From Symbiodinium natans (lineage: Eukaryota; Sar; Dinophyceae; Suessiales; Symbiodiniaceae), in the NCBI GenBank assembly GCA_905221605.1, contig CAJNDS010002537.1, positions 186,001 to 250,000 of the forward strand: a stretch of DNA of 64,000 bases. Reading direction: 5' to 3'. Every line of letters starts with the position of its first letter. Position 1 is the stretch's first letter. The notes under the pieces were generated by a model, which was not told where the DNA came from, did no database searches, and was given only the letters and a program-made list of their open reading frames with translations. The translations under genes and the position numbers were made by a program. Positions 11,115-23,600 of the stretch are shown here, piece after piece.

Positions 11115-12083
11115 TTAGGAGGGAAGCAGCGGTCGCTGCTCCTCACGCTCCTCTTGCAAAGCCTCGCGCTCCCTGCTGTAGAGGACCCCGCCCAGGATGG
11201 CGATGCTGGCGCCCGCCACCTGCAAGAGGCTCAGTGCTTTCGCGTGCAGGCCGAAGGCTTCGATGCAGATGATCACGAACTTGTTGGCGTTGACCATGAC
11301 GAGGAAGCTGGTGGCGCTGATCAGGCTCTGGGCCCAGATGCCCGTGTAGGAGATGGAGAGGCCGATGACGCAGGTGAGGCCAATGTAGACCTTGTCCGTG
11401 AAGGTCAAGACCGCGTACTTGAGCGGAAGCTCCGAAAGCTCTCCCTTCACGCAGAGCGCGATGCCGACCGGTATCAGGCTCACGCTGTTGTTGATGAGGG
11501 TGATGCCTGCCTTGGAGATGTCCACGGGCTGCTGATCCTTGGAGAGGAGCAGGCGCTGGAGCAAGCGGTCTGCCACAGCCGCCGCACAGTTCAGCAAGGC
11601 CCAGCCCACACCGTTCAGGTGCTCCCGGGGGAGGTGTGACACGTACATGCCCGCGCCAAAGACCATGACCAGGATGCTGAAGAGCATCAGGCCGCTGATC
11701 CTCAACGGGTCGGGGTAGAAACGCTCGACGGCCAACGCGAAGAGGGGCGAGATGTTTCTCAGAACGATGATGAGGGACATGGGCGCGCTTCTCAGTGCCA
11801 GGATGGACGTCATCAGCATGCTGCAATAGAATGGGACCACCAGGAGCACCCATCGCAACAAGTCCCTGAAGCTGCCGATGTGGATCGACGGCCATGCGAA
11901 ACAAAGCAGCACGACCGTGGCAAAAGCCAGCTGCAGCCACACGAGGCTGCACTCCAAGGGAAAAGCCTCGATCGCCAGCTTGTTGTACAACAGCATCCCC
12001 ACCGAGGAGAAGCAGTTGCATGCACAGGCAACCACGGTCTCCATCCGGGCGGTACCGGCCCCGACATCGGACCGGGCCTTCAT
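11115..12083 (-). CDS. Nucleotide-sugar / triose-phosphate-type transporter (SLC35-like), intronless
   Basis: 322 codons with about ten hydrophobic helices, the usual size for the drug/metabolite transporter superfamily. Family landmarks are an early YNKLAIEAFPL (the NK-F-P signature of TPT/SLC35 proteins), SAPMSLIIVLRNISPLFAL in the fourth to fifth helix, and late SATSFLVMVNANKFVIICIE followed by GASIAILGGVLYS. The VNANK segment resembles the GALNK motif of GDP-mannose carriers, so a GDP-sugar is a reasonable substrate guess. The protein should sit in the Golgi or ER membrane and exchange nucleotide sugars. The tail EREEQRPLLPS is hydrophilic. ATATTTTCAG stands directly before the ATG, a good 3' splice acceptor for spliced-leader addition. 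There are no introns, unlike the related gene at 44360-49462. Confidence 0.85.
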   Translation of the reverse strand: MKARSDVGAGTARMETVVACACNCFSSVGMLLYNKLAIEAFPLECSLVWLQLAFATVVLLCFAWPSIHIGSFRDLLRWVLLVVPFYCSMLMTSILALRSAPMSLIIVLRNISPLFALAVERFYPDPLRISGLMLFSILVMVFGAGMYVSHLPREHLNGVGWALLNCAAAVADRLLQRLLLSKDQQPVDISKAGITLINNSVSLIPVGIALCVKGELSELPLKYAVLTFTDKVYIGLTCVIGLSISYTGIWAQSLISATSFLVMVNANKFVIICIEAFGLHAKALSLLQVAGASIAILGGVLYSREREALQEEREEQRPLLPS

Positions 12084-13267
12084 CTGAAAATATGCAACGC
12101 GCCTAAGGGCTGCAAAGTATCCTGACTGAAACTTGGTAGAACTTTGAGAGGCAAAAACAGGCGGCGCGCGGCTAAAGCTGCCCCATGCACCCTACCAGCA
12201 CAGCATGGGTGCAGACACTGCCGATGGCGCTGTGCAAAAATCATTCCAACCCCAAACTTGGCCCCAAACCCTAAACATGAGGTTGGGCATCATCGAGCCG
12301 ACTGCTTTGGGGAGTCACCCGGAGCGCATCATGAGCATCAGCCTGACTAGTTGCCGGCGAACGGTCCGGGGCTTGAGAAACGGCCTTAGTCCTAAACCCA
12401 CGTCTCGTGATGTCTCGGCGTTGCAAGTGCACAGCTACTGGCACGGGCGCCGTTGTTTGTTGTTCCGTTTGTTTGTTTGCTTGTGAAAAATCCATACGTC
12501 CTTATGTCTTATCCACACTTCCTTATGTCTTTCTCCCCGAACTTGAAAGCTTGCCAACTGACGTTGGCTCAAGACTCGCTGCATGGCAGGAAAAAGAAAC
12601 TTTGCAGCTTAGGCCAAGCCTACTTGTGTTGTTGAACTCAGTGCCCTCAGTGCCCTCATCTCATGGAGGAGCAGACCCAAACCTCTTGAAAAGTGTAGCA
12701 AGGGGACCAGAAAGGAGCAAGGGAAAGCACTACTCGATGTCAGGAAAGGCAACATACAGAGTACAGAGGGACCCCAATGCACAGTGAGGCCGAAGAAACC
12801 CCCCAACCGGCGAAGGCGCTTGCCGAAGCAGAGCCGGAGGACTGTGGTGGGAGGCCATCGGAAACGTGGCAGGCGCAAAAGCTGCCCCCCCAAGCTCCGC
12901 ACCGCTGGGACGGAGCGGCAAAACTTTAACGACCACTAAAAGTCCACAAAGAACATGGAGCTGGTAGGACACCCCCCCTGCCAGGGCCTCTGGAGAAGTG
13001 TAGGGCCGGAAAGGAACGAGGGAAGGCAGTTCCGAATGTCCACCCTTACAGCGGGCTGACCCCACAGTACACAGGCCAGGATACAGCAACCATCACTGAC
13101 GAGGACCACCGGAAGCCGGGGCACAGCGGCGACCCCAAGGAAGGCACCAAGCCAGGAAGCAGAAACTCCAAGGCTCTGAGCCGAGACATGGAGCGGCATC
13201 TTTGGCCGAAGTGAGGCTTGGCCATCAAGGGAAAGTGCCAACCTCGCACGTGCAACCCACCCGGAAA
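12084..13267. other. Upstream flank and intergenic DNA
   Basis: No gene recognised. Frames of up to about 138 codons on the minus strand lack motifs. Confidence 0.4.
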
Positions 13268-13332
13268 AGGACGACGAGAGAGAGAGAGGGAGAAGAAAAA
13301 GGAGAAAGAGAGAGAGAGAGAGAAGAAAAACA
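13268..13332. repeat. (GA)n-rich microsatellite
   Basis: Purine-only GAGAGA/GAAAAA stretch leading straight into the ATATAC array. Confidence 0.8.
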
Positions 13333-13339
13333 TGAAATG

Positions 13340-14099
13340 AATCAATATACATATGTACATATATGTATATATATATATATGTATATGTGTATTATATATA
13401 TATATATACATATATACACATATACATATATACATATTTACATGTTTACATATTTACATATTTACATATTTACATATATACATATATACATATGTACATA
13501 TATACATATATACATAAATACATATGTACATATATACATATATACATATATACATATATACATATATACATATATACATATATACATATATACATATATA
13601 CATATATACATATATACATATATACGTTTTTGCATATAGACATATATACATATATACATATATACATATATACATATATACATATTTACATATAAACACA
13701 TATACACGTATACATGTATACACATATACATACATATAGACATATATACATATATACATATTACATATATACATATATTACATATACATACATATATACA
13801 TATATACATATATACCATATATACTATATACATATATACATATATACATAATAATATATACATATTTACATATATACATATATACATATACATATAACAT
13901 ATATACATATATACATATATACATATATATATACATATATACATACATACATACATACATATACATATATACATATATACTATATACAATATACATATAT
14001 ACATATATACATATATACATATATATATACATATATACATATATACATATACATACATATGTACATATGTATATGTACATATGTACATATATACATACA

Positions 14100-14131
<32 letters not shown>

Positions 14132-14242
14132 CACATATATACATATATACATATATACATATATACATATATACATATATACATATATACATACATACAT
14201 ACATACATATATACATATATACATATATACATATATACATAT
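13340..14242. repeat. (ATATAC)n microsatellite, left part
   Basis: About 900 bp of hexanucleotide ATATAC/TACATA repeat with small variants. It continues at 31128 after the retrotransposon, so the two parts were one array before insertion. The long Met-Tyr-Ile-Cys frames across it are artefacts of the 6-bp period. Confidence 0.95.
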
Positions 14243-14496
14243 TGTGAGCTGACATGAGTGCATATGCATCTTCTGCTCTGTGATGCATTAGGACTCGGCA
14301 GACCACCTTGTAGTTTTCCTTTGCATGTAGAGTTTTGCAATTCGTATCAATGCCAATATTTTGGCTCAAGTACCGAGCTTGTGCCTTTGAGCACGGTAGA
14401 GTCGTACAGTAGCTCTTAGGTTGCTGTGCGGTCCGACCGGTGGCCGGGCTGTGATTGCATTGGCTTAGTGCAAGTCCAGTGCTGGTCGACTTCACA
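14243..14496 (+). repeat. 5' LTR
   Basis: 254 bp, TGTGAGCTGACA to GACTTCACA. By eye it is identical to the 3' LTR except that it lacks a 55-nt segment present there after GGTCCGACCGG. It carries ATTTTGGCTCAAG at 14358-14370. Confidence 0.93.
14358..14370 (+). promoter_or_regulatory. Spliced-leader-like 13-mer in the 5' LTR
   Basis: ATTTTGGCTCAAG equals the last 13 nt of the 22-nt dinoflagellate spliced leader and is preceded by GCCA plus a 2-nt offset. Retroposed dinoflagellate genes are known to keep such SL relicts, and the terminal AG can serve again as a trans-splicing acceptor. Here it could mark the 5' end of the element's mRNA. Confidence 0.6.
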
Positions 14497-14498
14497 AT

Positions 14499-14516
14499 TG
14501 GGGGCTGTTCTGGGAA
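14499..14516 (+). other. Candidate primer-binding site
   Basis: TGGGGGCTGTTCTGGGAA starts 2 nt after the LTR. It begins with TGG, the complement of a tRNA CCA end, and would pair with a tRNA 3' end reading CAGCCCCCA. I cannot name the tRNA. Confidence 0.5.
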
Positions 14517-14576
14517 GCGTACAGCTCTTGTGCCTACGGCCCGAGTGGGCAAGCATTGCTTTGCTTGTCTGTCGCA

Positions 14577-14656
14577 CGCTTGCGGCCTGTTAACCAAGGC
14601 GCGGCGCTTCGCGTGCCACGCCTGCGGCCTGCTAACCAAGGCGCGGCTTTTCGCCC
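14577..14656 (+). repeat. Short direct repeat in the retroelement leader
   Basis: Two copies of a ~40-bp unit containing GCGGCCTGYTAACCAAGG and GCGCGGC, just before the ORF start. A role in packaging or translation is possible but not shown. Confidence 0.6.
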
Positions 14657-14668
14657 TGTGTTGCGGCG

Positions 14669-17600
14669 ATGTCCGCAGAGGTTGCAGGTCAGGCCGAGGG
14701 CGTCACCCTCCTCGAAGCTATCGAGGGTGGAGACGTTCCCTATCCCGAGCGGATGAGCTACGTCGCTTGGCTTAAGTGGCGTAGGGAGACTGGCAGCCGT
14801 CCATTGTCCAAGCGGGATGGGATCAGTACTACGCCAGAGCAAGAGGCGGCTCTCTGGCGGAAAGTCATGAAGTTCCTCCATGACGCCGAAGACGAGGACG
14901 AGGATGAGGAGGAAGAAGAAGAGGACTCCGAGCTAGTCCCTGAGGCCTCGGGCGCTGGAGGCGACAGTCCGCCGCGGGTGGACGTCAGCGCCGCGGCTAG
15001 GGAGCTGGCCATGGTCCCTACCGGTGCTGCCTATGTCCCTGCTGCGGCACCAGGGTCCCGCCCGGCGGGACCGTCCGGTCCGCCGTCGACAGCAGGTTCA
15101 GTGCCAGGCACCGCAGAGGGCTTGCAGGCGGAGCTGCGCGCGATTTTCCGTCCAGACCAAGAACCGGTCGCGGACTACTTGACGCGCGTTTCGCGGATAG
15201 TCCTCGCGCTGAAAGCGCATGGAGTCACGGTGAGCTCCCGTGACCTTGACGCCTTAAGCACCAAAGCCACCCTCCTCGCGGATGAGTTCTCCAAGATAGG
15301 CGGGGACTGGCATCCGACAAAGATGGTCCGTCGGCTGCGGACCAGATTCTCGGTCGCGGCTTTGCGCGGTGGCGAGGACCCCGAAGACGCAGAGGAGATT
15401 CAGCGTGAAATCCAATGCATCGGGGAGCTTATCCTCGCGCTAGGGGGAAAAGAAAGCTCGAGCCAAGAGAAGGTTTGGAGCTCCCCGTCCGATGTGCCAG
15501 TTGAAGCCGTGGGGCCGCGTTCCCCAGGGCTCCCACAGCCTGCGACTGCAAGTGGGTTGGGGGTAGGTTTGGACCGTGGAGGTTTGCACACTGCCGAGGT
15601 TGCAGGTGGTCCTTCCGCGGCCCGTGACCTGGGCGCGACGGACGGCGATTCCCCTTTGCGCGCGAAGCTTGCGGCGCTGGAGATGGAGATAGAAGCCCTG
15701 AAGCGAGGTTCAGACGGCGGAGGTTCGCAGACCGGGTCCCAAAACCCGGCGGGCGATTTCGCCGCCGCACTCGCCGCCCAAACTGAAGCGCTGAAAGAAG
15801 CGTTAGCGCAGAGGGGCGGGCAAAGCTCCATAACGACGGTCAAAACTGACCTCACGTGGCCGACGCTGACCGACGACAAGTCGGACGCGCGAGACGTTGT
15901 CCTGTTCTACGAGGAGTTCGAGGACGTCTGCGCGCTGGCCAACAACTGCCGCGGTATGAGTGCGCGCGAGAAGCTGCTAGCGCTACGCAGGCGCTGCCGC
16001 GGCTCGCGCATGAAGACGTACACGAACGCCTACCGCGCAGCGTGGAAGTCGGGAGAGGTTCTCTCCGATCCACAGGCGGTGTACGACCGCATCAAGAACA
16101 AGCACTTGATGTTCGGGGAATCGCGGGAGGAAAGAGAAGTCCGCGTGGATGGTGAGCATGCCTCCCTCGCTAAGGGCAAGCTCACAGGCCACCAATTCGA
16201 GCCTTTGTTTGAGGCATCGATCGCGGACCTTGAGGCGGTGGGTCTTGGGAAGACCCCACGAGAGTTGTATCTCTCGTACCTCCGCAAGATGCCCCCGTAT
16301 CTCCAAAAGGAGATACGAAACGACAAGCGGTTGTGGCCCGGCGATCCCAAGGATGGCGGGCTGCGAGGGCCGCAGACTTGGGAGGAGAGCCACAAGGTCG
16401 TCTTGGAGTACGAACAGAGGGAAGCAGCTCACCGGGCTGTTTCCCACTCTGTGTACTCAGCGACCGGCTCTCAGAGCGCGGACCCGTCGGTCGCGCTAGC
16501 CGAGGCTCAGAAGGAGATTAAGAGCCTCAAGGCCGCTGCGAAGGCTGCTGCGAAAGGAGCAGCTGCCGCGGCCAAAGCTGGCGCGGATCAGACGTTTGCC
16601 GCTGCGTCGAAGGGAGCTGGCAAAGGAGCGGACAAGAAGATCTGCTTCCACTTTCGCGACCACGGGAATTGCCCGAAAGGGGATGCCTGCCCGTACAGCC
16701 ACGACAAGGAGCTTCGCAGAAAAGCTCTCGCGGCCAAGAAGGGTGACCAAACCTTTGCCACGGCGAAAGGTAAGGGCAAGGGGAAGGGAGGTGGCAAGGC
16801 AAAGGCCAACGCAAAGCCTAAGGCTGCGGCCAAAGGCGCGGCAAAGCCACCAGGCACTGTTTGCCCCTTTTTCTCCAAGAATGGGTCGTGCAAGAAAGGA
16901 GCCAGCTGCGACATGGTCCACAACCTGACGACCTCAGGAGGGACGCCGGCCTTGCCTGCCAACTGGGCCGCGCCCTCCGGGGCTTCCATGTCTAACCCCT
17001 TCGCCGCGTTCAGTGTCCAGATAGGAAGCTCAGGCGTCCAGGCAGGCGTCTCAGGAGCCGCAGGACGCGGCGCGGTGCAGCAGCACGCGCTTCCGTTGAG
17101 CAAGGGCGGGCGGGACAAGTTCGCCACCCTGGACGATCTGCCGAAGGACTGGTGGAACCTGGCGGACAACGAGCCAGGAGGCTACCAGTACAGGACGGTA
17201 GTCCAGGTGCTCGACCGTAAGGTCGAGTGCATGCTCGACGGATGCGCCGGCGCAAACCACGTGACAGAGGAACTCGTGGTGGGCATGATGAACCGGGCTG
17301 CAGAGCTGGGGATCGGCACCGAAGATCCCGGCTTCCCGGTCGTGAGACTCGAAAAGTGGGTCCACCCCGAATACGTGCATGGCATTGCTTCGGGAGCCCC
17401 CGTTCCTCTGAAGGGGGCAGCAGTCTTGCGCGTCACGCTGCTGGAAGGCAGGACGGCGGACGACTGTCGCCCCAACACTGAAATTTTCGTGCGATGCAAA
17501 ATCGCAGCCAGGGGGACGTCCGATTGGCACGGACTGATCCTCGGCGGCAGAGCGTTGGACTGCGCCGGAAGGATGGGCCTGGGTTTCAGGCCGGGTCCCG

Positions 17601-20600
17601 ACTTTCACGTCCTCGACACGCTGGGAATCAGGATGCCCAGATGTGAGGATCACAGCAAGACCCGGAAGGACAGGGCCTATGCCTTCGAAGCGCGGTTGTC
17701 AAGCCTGGACGACGCGTCATGCACCGAGCCTGGGGGCGGAAGTCGTGAGCTTCTCCGCTATGACGGGGAAGAGCCGCTCGAGCTCTCGCCAGGTGATGGG
17801 GTGCTGGTGCCAGTCGTGCGGGAGACAGGAGTCTCCGCAGAGGGATCCCTGTCCGAAGTTGTGCTTCCGATTGAGTGTGGGGTTGAGGCTGTGCCAGGTC
17901 TCTGGCCCACGGGAGAGGGTAAAGGGTTTGTGTTGCTTGCAGCCCAAGAGTGTGATCACTCTCTCCAGCCGGGCGAGGTTGTTGCGGAAGTGCGTTCCGG
18001 CCTCGTCAGCACTGCGGCCTGTGGTTGTGGCGCGATTGAGACGGTGTTCGAGTCAGAGCCGTCTCCGCAGGCATGTGCGGATTGTGGGGTCGCCGTTGCT
18101 TCGGTTGACCACGACCCGTGCTTTGCTTGCGGGTCCGCGTCCAGGGCCGCGGCAAGAAGCTTCCAAGGTTGTTCCTCGTGTGCGCGGTCCTTTGGGCGGC
18201 TGCGTACCGGCGCCAGGATCGGTGTGCTATCGGTCCTTGCTGCGGCGACTGTTCTCGCTTCGGTGTGGGGCGGGAGCGGCCCCGTTGGGCGCCCTGTTGA
18301 GGAGCCTGGAGTGCTTACTTGCTTGGACCACCTTCCAAGCGTCGACAGCTGGTGGGAGGCGCCGGGTGGTTACGCGTCTGTGTGGGGTAGGCGCCCTGCG
18401 CAGAAGGACCTTGGAACCCTGGCGGTCGAGAAGGCGCCTTACGAAACGTGCTTGCTTCAGCGCGCAGGTGAGGCGTGGCGTCTTTGGGACACGAGGGATT
18501 TGCGTGCGGCGGAAAGCGTTGCGTGCAGCGATGAAGTTCCCGTCACCGAACGCCTCGCGGTCTTTAGGACGCGCAAGGGGCCACGCTGGGCTGGCTGGCG
18601 TGAGGGATCGGCCACGGCTGGAAGAGGCGCAAGTGACGCTGTGCGCCCAGCAGACGCGGTCGACACGGCGCGCTGCCCGAGCTATCATATCGTGGAGAGC
18701 TGGGACATCGATAAGATGATCGAGGAGCCTCCAACGGACTATTATTATGAGCAGCTCGCGGCAGATATGCGCGCCCGGCACCCTAAGGCGTGCCCGCACC
18801 TCCTCGACCACCTCGTTTCCTTAGAGGGTTTCCTAGACAAGTCAATCTTGTTTGGGTTCTCCTTTGGAATCAGCAAGGCCGAAGTTTGTGTCTCCAAAGG
18901 CAAGCTCCTGGGACACAACATTGGGCGGGACGGGAGTTCGCCTGACGAAGAGCGTTGTCAGGCGGTGATTGACTTTCCCCCGCTCTGGGAGAAGCTTCAC
19001 ATTCAGCAATTTTTGGGTTGCGCAAATTGGTTGCGCGGCTACCTGCCTGTTGAGTATGGGCACGCAGCCAAGATTTTAGGGCAGTGGCAGAAGCCAGGCG
19101 CCGTCTTTCCGGAAGGCGGGCTGGGCTCAGCCGCCACCGAAGGTTGCAAAGCCTTTAAAGCGATTAAGCGCATGATGCAAAACCGCATCAATTTGGCTAC
19201 CTTCGATGAGGCCTCTGCTGCGGATGGGTCGTGTCCCCTTGAGCAGATCGCGGATGCGTCGGGCATCGCGGTAGGGGGCAGCGTCGTGCAGATGACGCGT
19301 GACTTGAGCCAGCTCAAAGTGCTTATGACGCACTCGAAGAGCTTGACCCCCGCGCAGCAGAACTGGCCGCCCTTGATACAGGAGGCGTTTGCCCAGCTCG
19401 AGGTAAAGCGGGCGACACGCCGCATGTTTGGCTCTATTCGGACTCTGTGTTGGACAGATCATGCCAACCTTACCCGAGCGCAAACGTCGGACATCGGAAT
19501 GGATCCGAAACTCGTCCGGTGGGTTGCGGAAATCCTTATGGATGGGTCCGAAATAAGGAGCCTTAGCGGTCGCTCAGCGACGCTGGGTGACAGTTTTAGC
19601 CGCAATCCCAAGGATCGGGATGCGCTCCTTGCGGCGAGGACGAAAGATCTCGAGGGCCTTTCGGGCCAACTCCGAGGTTTCGACCTGGACCAGTACCTCG
19701 GAGAGGGTACTGAGGGTGACGGACCCGTGCCCTGGGCGGTCGGCAACGACGCCGTCCCAGAGCCTGCGGGCCGTGTCCAGGCCGCGGCTGTGCCGATGTG
19801 CGTCGTCGCAGCCCTTCCGGTGCGCGTCATGGTTGTCTTTGACTACGCGCGTTGGAAAGAGCAGGACGCAGAGCTGACTGAGATCAGGCGCGTCTTCCAA
19901 GCGAGCCTCCCTGGAGTTTCTGTGGCTGTCAGGGGTTGTTGGGGTCCGTTTGAGGATACCGACGGGCTTGCCTCGCATTTCGATTGCGGGGCCGGCAGGC
20001 TCGCAGGGACCAAGAAGATCAAGCGGATCAGGGTCGACTTGCTTACTTCGTGTGCCAAGGTTCTTAGGGAAGCTTCGGGGTTTCGTCCGCAGTTCCTCGT
20101 AGGACTAGGGCAAGGCGGGCTTGTCACAGCCGTCCTTAGGTGGCCTTTGGTTGTTGAGCTCACGCTCCAAGCAAGGAACCTGCAGCGCAAGGAAGCCAGG
20201 GCTGTAGGAGAGGCTTGGGCAGGCATCAAGGCTATCTGGGCGGTGCGGCCACGCCTTTGGCGCACGCAGCAAGGCCACTTGGAAGTGGCCGAGGCTTGTC
20301 CGGAACTCAAGAAGGATTTTCCGGAGCCTCCCCTGCGAGGTTTTGGGATCGTAGGGAAGCAGGCATTGGGGGCGGAAGTTCTGCGGTCCTTGAGGCTGGA
20401 CGCGGTTCGTTCCATCGATGATGCCAGCATTAGAGGAATGCTGGACGAACCGTCACGACCCCTCTGGGACCATGAGGGTCTGTGCCTCTGCGGCAAGCGG
20501 ACCTACCTGTTTTCTCGCTGCCCCGCCTGCATCGAGAAAGAGGCAGTCGATACCTCGGTGGAGATAGCCGAGCGGGAGGAGCCCGAACCTCCGCTTGAGG

Positions 20601-23600
20601 GCGACCTTGAGGCCCATGAGGTGGGCCTAGAGGTCAACTCCGTCCTTGCAACTTTGGATAGGACAGGAGGTTTAGTTAGGGTTAGGTCCTCAACCATCCA
20701 GCAATGGGCGGTAGGGTTCAGGACTACGCCCAGGGATGCTCCAGTTCCCACAGCATATGGCATGCTGAGTGGGAAGATATGGAAGAAGAGCCATTCCATG
20801 AAGCTCAGCCTCGGCTCCCAGCACAAGGATCTTTCCAAGTGGGGCGATGTGAAGCCTTACTGGACCACATGGGTGGTTAGAGAAGATGGTGCTGTGGTGG
20901 CGGGGCACAACTGCTCGCCTCTGAATGTGGTTCAGGGCGACATCGTCGTGCATTGGTCGTCAGTAGTGAACTGGCACGGCCACAGACATGTCGTGAATGA
21001 GCAGTGTGAAGTGCTCTGGAGGTCTAATGGCAAAGAGGTTGCCTTAGACCCCTCCTTCGGCAAGCTGATAGCCCTTGTGGGTAGGGTTACTCAGGTCATT
21101 GGCTGGCGGGCAACCGGAGAAGCTTCGGATCCCCGCAGTTCTACCCGGCTGGCGTCAAGGGTCCTTGCTCAATTCTCTTCGTCCAACGAGGGCGTAGAAG
21201 GGCATTGGACCGCGGGCGCTATCAGTCGCGGGAAGAATGCCAATGAGTGCAAGCTGAAGGGTAGAGTTTTGGCGTTTATGGGTGAAGAGCACAAGGGCCC
21301 TGCAGTGGTTCTAGAGCTCGTTAGCCATAGCCCCATCCTGTGCATTTGGGACCATTCCTCAACCAAGGTCAAGGTCGAGTTTAAGGGCGGTGTTCCGTCT
21401 TTGAGCCTGATCGCGGAGGAGGACGAAAATCGTCGTGAGCAGCTTGCGGTCGAGGCAAGGGACGCGGCGAACATTTCGGAGTTCCGAGTCACGGGATCCC
21501 TTCGTACGGCGTGGTACGAGGGCCAGCGGCGCGATCCCTCATTGGCGGGCTCGATTCGCAAGCCAGAGCCGCCGATGGTGATCTCCGGAGACGGGTTGCT
21601 CGAGCGCGAGGTGACCCTCAGGACGGGTCAAACCGTCGTTGTCCCAGTGGTTCCCAACGGGGCTGCGGGCGCGAATGGAGTGACCTGGCGCCGCGCTTGC
21701 TACAATTCAGTCCACTGTGGAGTCCTTGGGGCCCATAGGTCCGCTGAGGTTACCATCAAGCTGCTAGAGAGGGCAGTCTGGTGGCCCGAATTAGAGAAAG
21801 ATGTGCGGACCTGGGTCGCCAAATGTCTCGCTTGCATTAAGGGCCGCTCTCGACCGACGAAGGTCGAGGCTCGTGCGGTCAAATGTGGCGCCGAGACATG
21901 CTGGCAGGAAGTCAGCGTGGACTGTGAAGGTCCAAACCGAGAGGATAGGGAAGGGCATAGGTACTCGCTTACGTACTTCGATTGCCTCAGTCATGCCGTC
22001 CTCCTCGAGCCGATGAGGTCTCTGACTCACGCTGAAGTCAGGAGGGCGTTCGTACGCTGTGTGCTTCGCAGCAGGACGATCCCGAGCCTCATCAGGTCGG
22101 ATAGAGGGCCAGAGTTCAAGAATGCGCTCATGGCAGAACTCAGCGCTATGCTTGGGACCGAGTGGCGGTTCAGCGCGCCCTTGCGGCCTTGTGAGTTGGG
22201 CGCAAACGAGCGAGTCCACCAAGAAGTTCAAAAGGTGCTGGGGGCGGTCGTCAGACAAGTCGGCGCCTCCCTTTCCGAAGCTTGGTCGGATTGGCTCGCG
22301 GTGGCGGAGTACGTCATTGATAACACTCCGGGACCCCACGGGTATACCCCGAGGGACCTAGAGCGGAGCTGGTCGCTCGCTCTACCACTTGAAAAGGACG
22401 TCCTGCGAGACGCCTTGCAGTTTGAACCCATCTCTGATTGGGCTCGGAGCCAGTTTAAGCAGTTCTCGGAACTAGCTGCTGCGGTCCGAGAGCACTGGAC
22501 GCGGTCTTCAGAAGCGCGGGCGAAACTTGCAAATCGCCATAGGCGCACTGTGGACCTTAAGCCAGGCGACCGAGTGGTCTGGAACGCTCCGAGGGCCCGT
22601 TCAGAGGGGGCGAGGCGTGTGCCTTGGGAACCGGGTCTGACCGGCCCCTGGCGCGTGTTGGAAGTCAAGGGCCACAGGCTCACCTTGGAGCCCGTGTCGA
22701 CGGAGTCGGGGGGTACTTCTTCCGCCCGGCGCGGCCCGATGGAGGCGCACGCAGAAGACTGCATTCTTGTTCCTGCGGATGCAGATGGCGCGGAATCCCG
22801 CGAGCCGGTCGTCTTTGAGGACGATGGAACCGGCGGGGACGGCTCGTCTCGCCCCAGCTTAGGGCAACAGGTTCAAGGCGACGCCAAGCAAGTGGAGTTC
22901 ACGCTGACCAGGCGCGGGAGGGATTTCGTCCTCCGCCTTGGTGACCGCATTGCCTATCGGGGTGTAGGTGGAGGCCCGAAGGTGTGCAGGTTAGGGCGGG
23001 TCACGCAGGTAGATGCTGCCCGTGCGCAGGTCGGCGTGCACCGCTATCTCCCCGACGCCAGCGGGGTTCGCGTCAAATGGCGGCTCGCATACATCGCCGA
23101 GGACGGTGCGCTCACGCTTTCAGAGGGGACTCGTCCGGCCCACGAAGCGGTTTCCGTCAGGGAGATCATTTCCAAGATCGACCTGAACCGCGACGGCGTG
23201 CTTGCTGCAGCCTCGGCCAGAAAGTTGGACAAGGGGGCGTACTCGTTGCAGGACAGGACGCTCGAGGACGCGGTCGTCTCCGACGCGGCTAGGAGGCACG
23301 GGTACAGGGTTGTTCCCGCTTTTGTGCAAGGCAAGCAGGCCTACGGGTTCACCTGGAACCTGGCCGCAGAAGAGCACTTAGAGGCCATTAGCGGCGCTGT
23401 TCTGCGCACAGAGCCGAAGGTGCTCGTGATTGGGCTTGAGGGCAAGAATGTGCCCCGGGCTTTCCTCCAACTAGTCGTCCGGTGTGCGCAGGAACGCACG
23501 CGCGCGGGCGCCCACGTCGCGCTGCATTTGCAGGCACAAAAAGGCGAGTGGGAACCCTGGCGGCTAGAGGAGTGGGGCGCCTTGTTTGGGACGCTCGCAG

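Noticed and set aside
12084..12180. TTTTTGCCTCTCAAAG upstream of the intronless transporter as a degenerate SL relict
   Set aside because: Too many mismatches to separate from chance in a short AT-rich stretch.
13340..14340. Long Met/Tyr/Ile/Cys frames, up to 292 codons
   Set aside because: They arise from the 6-bp ATATAC period, which cannot create stops in those frames; no protein character.
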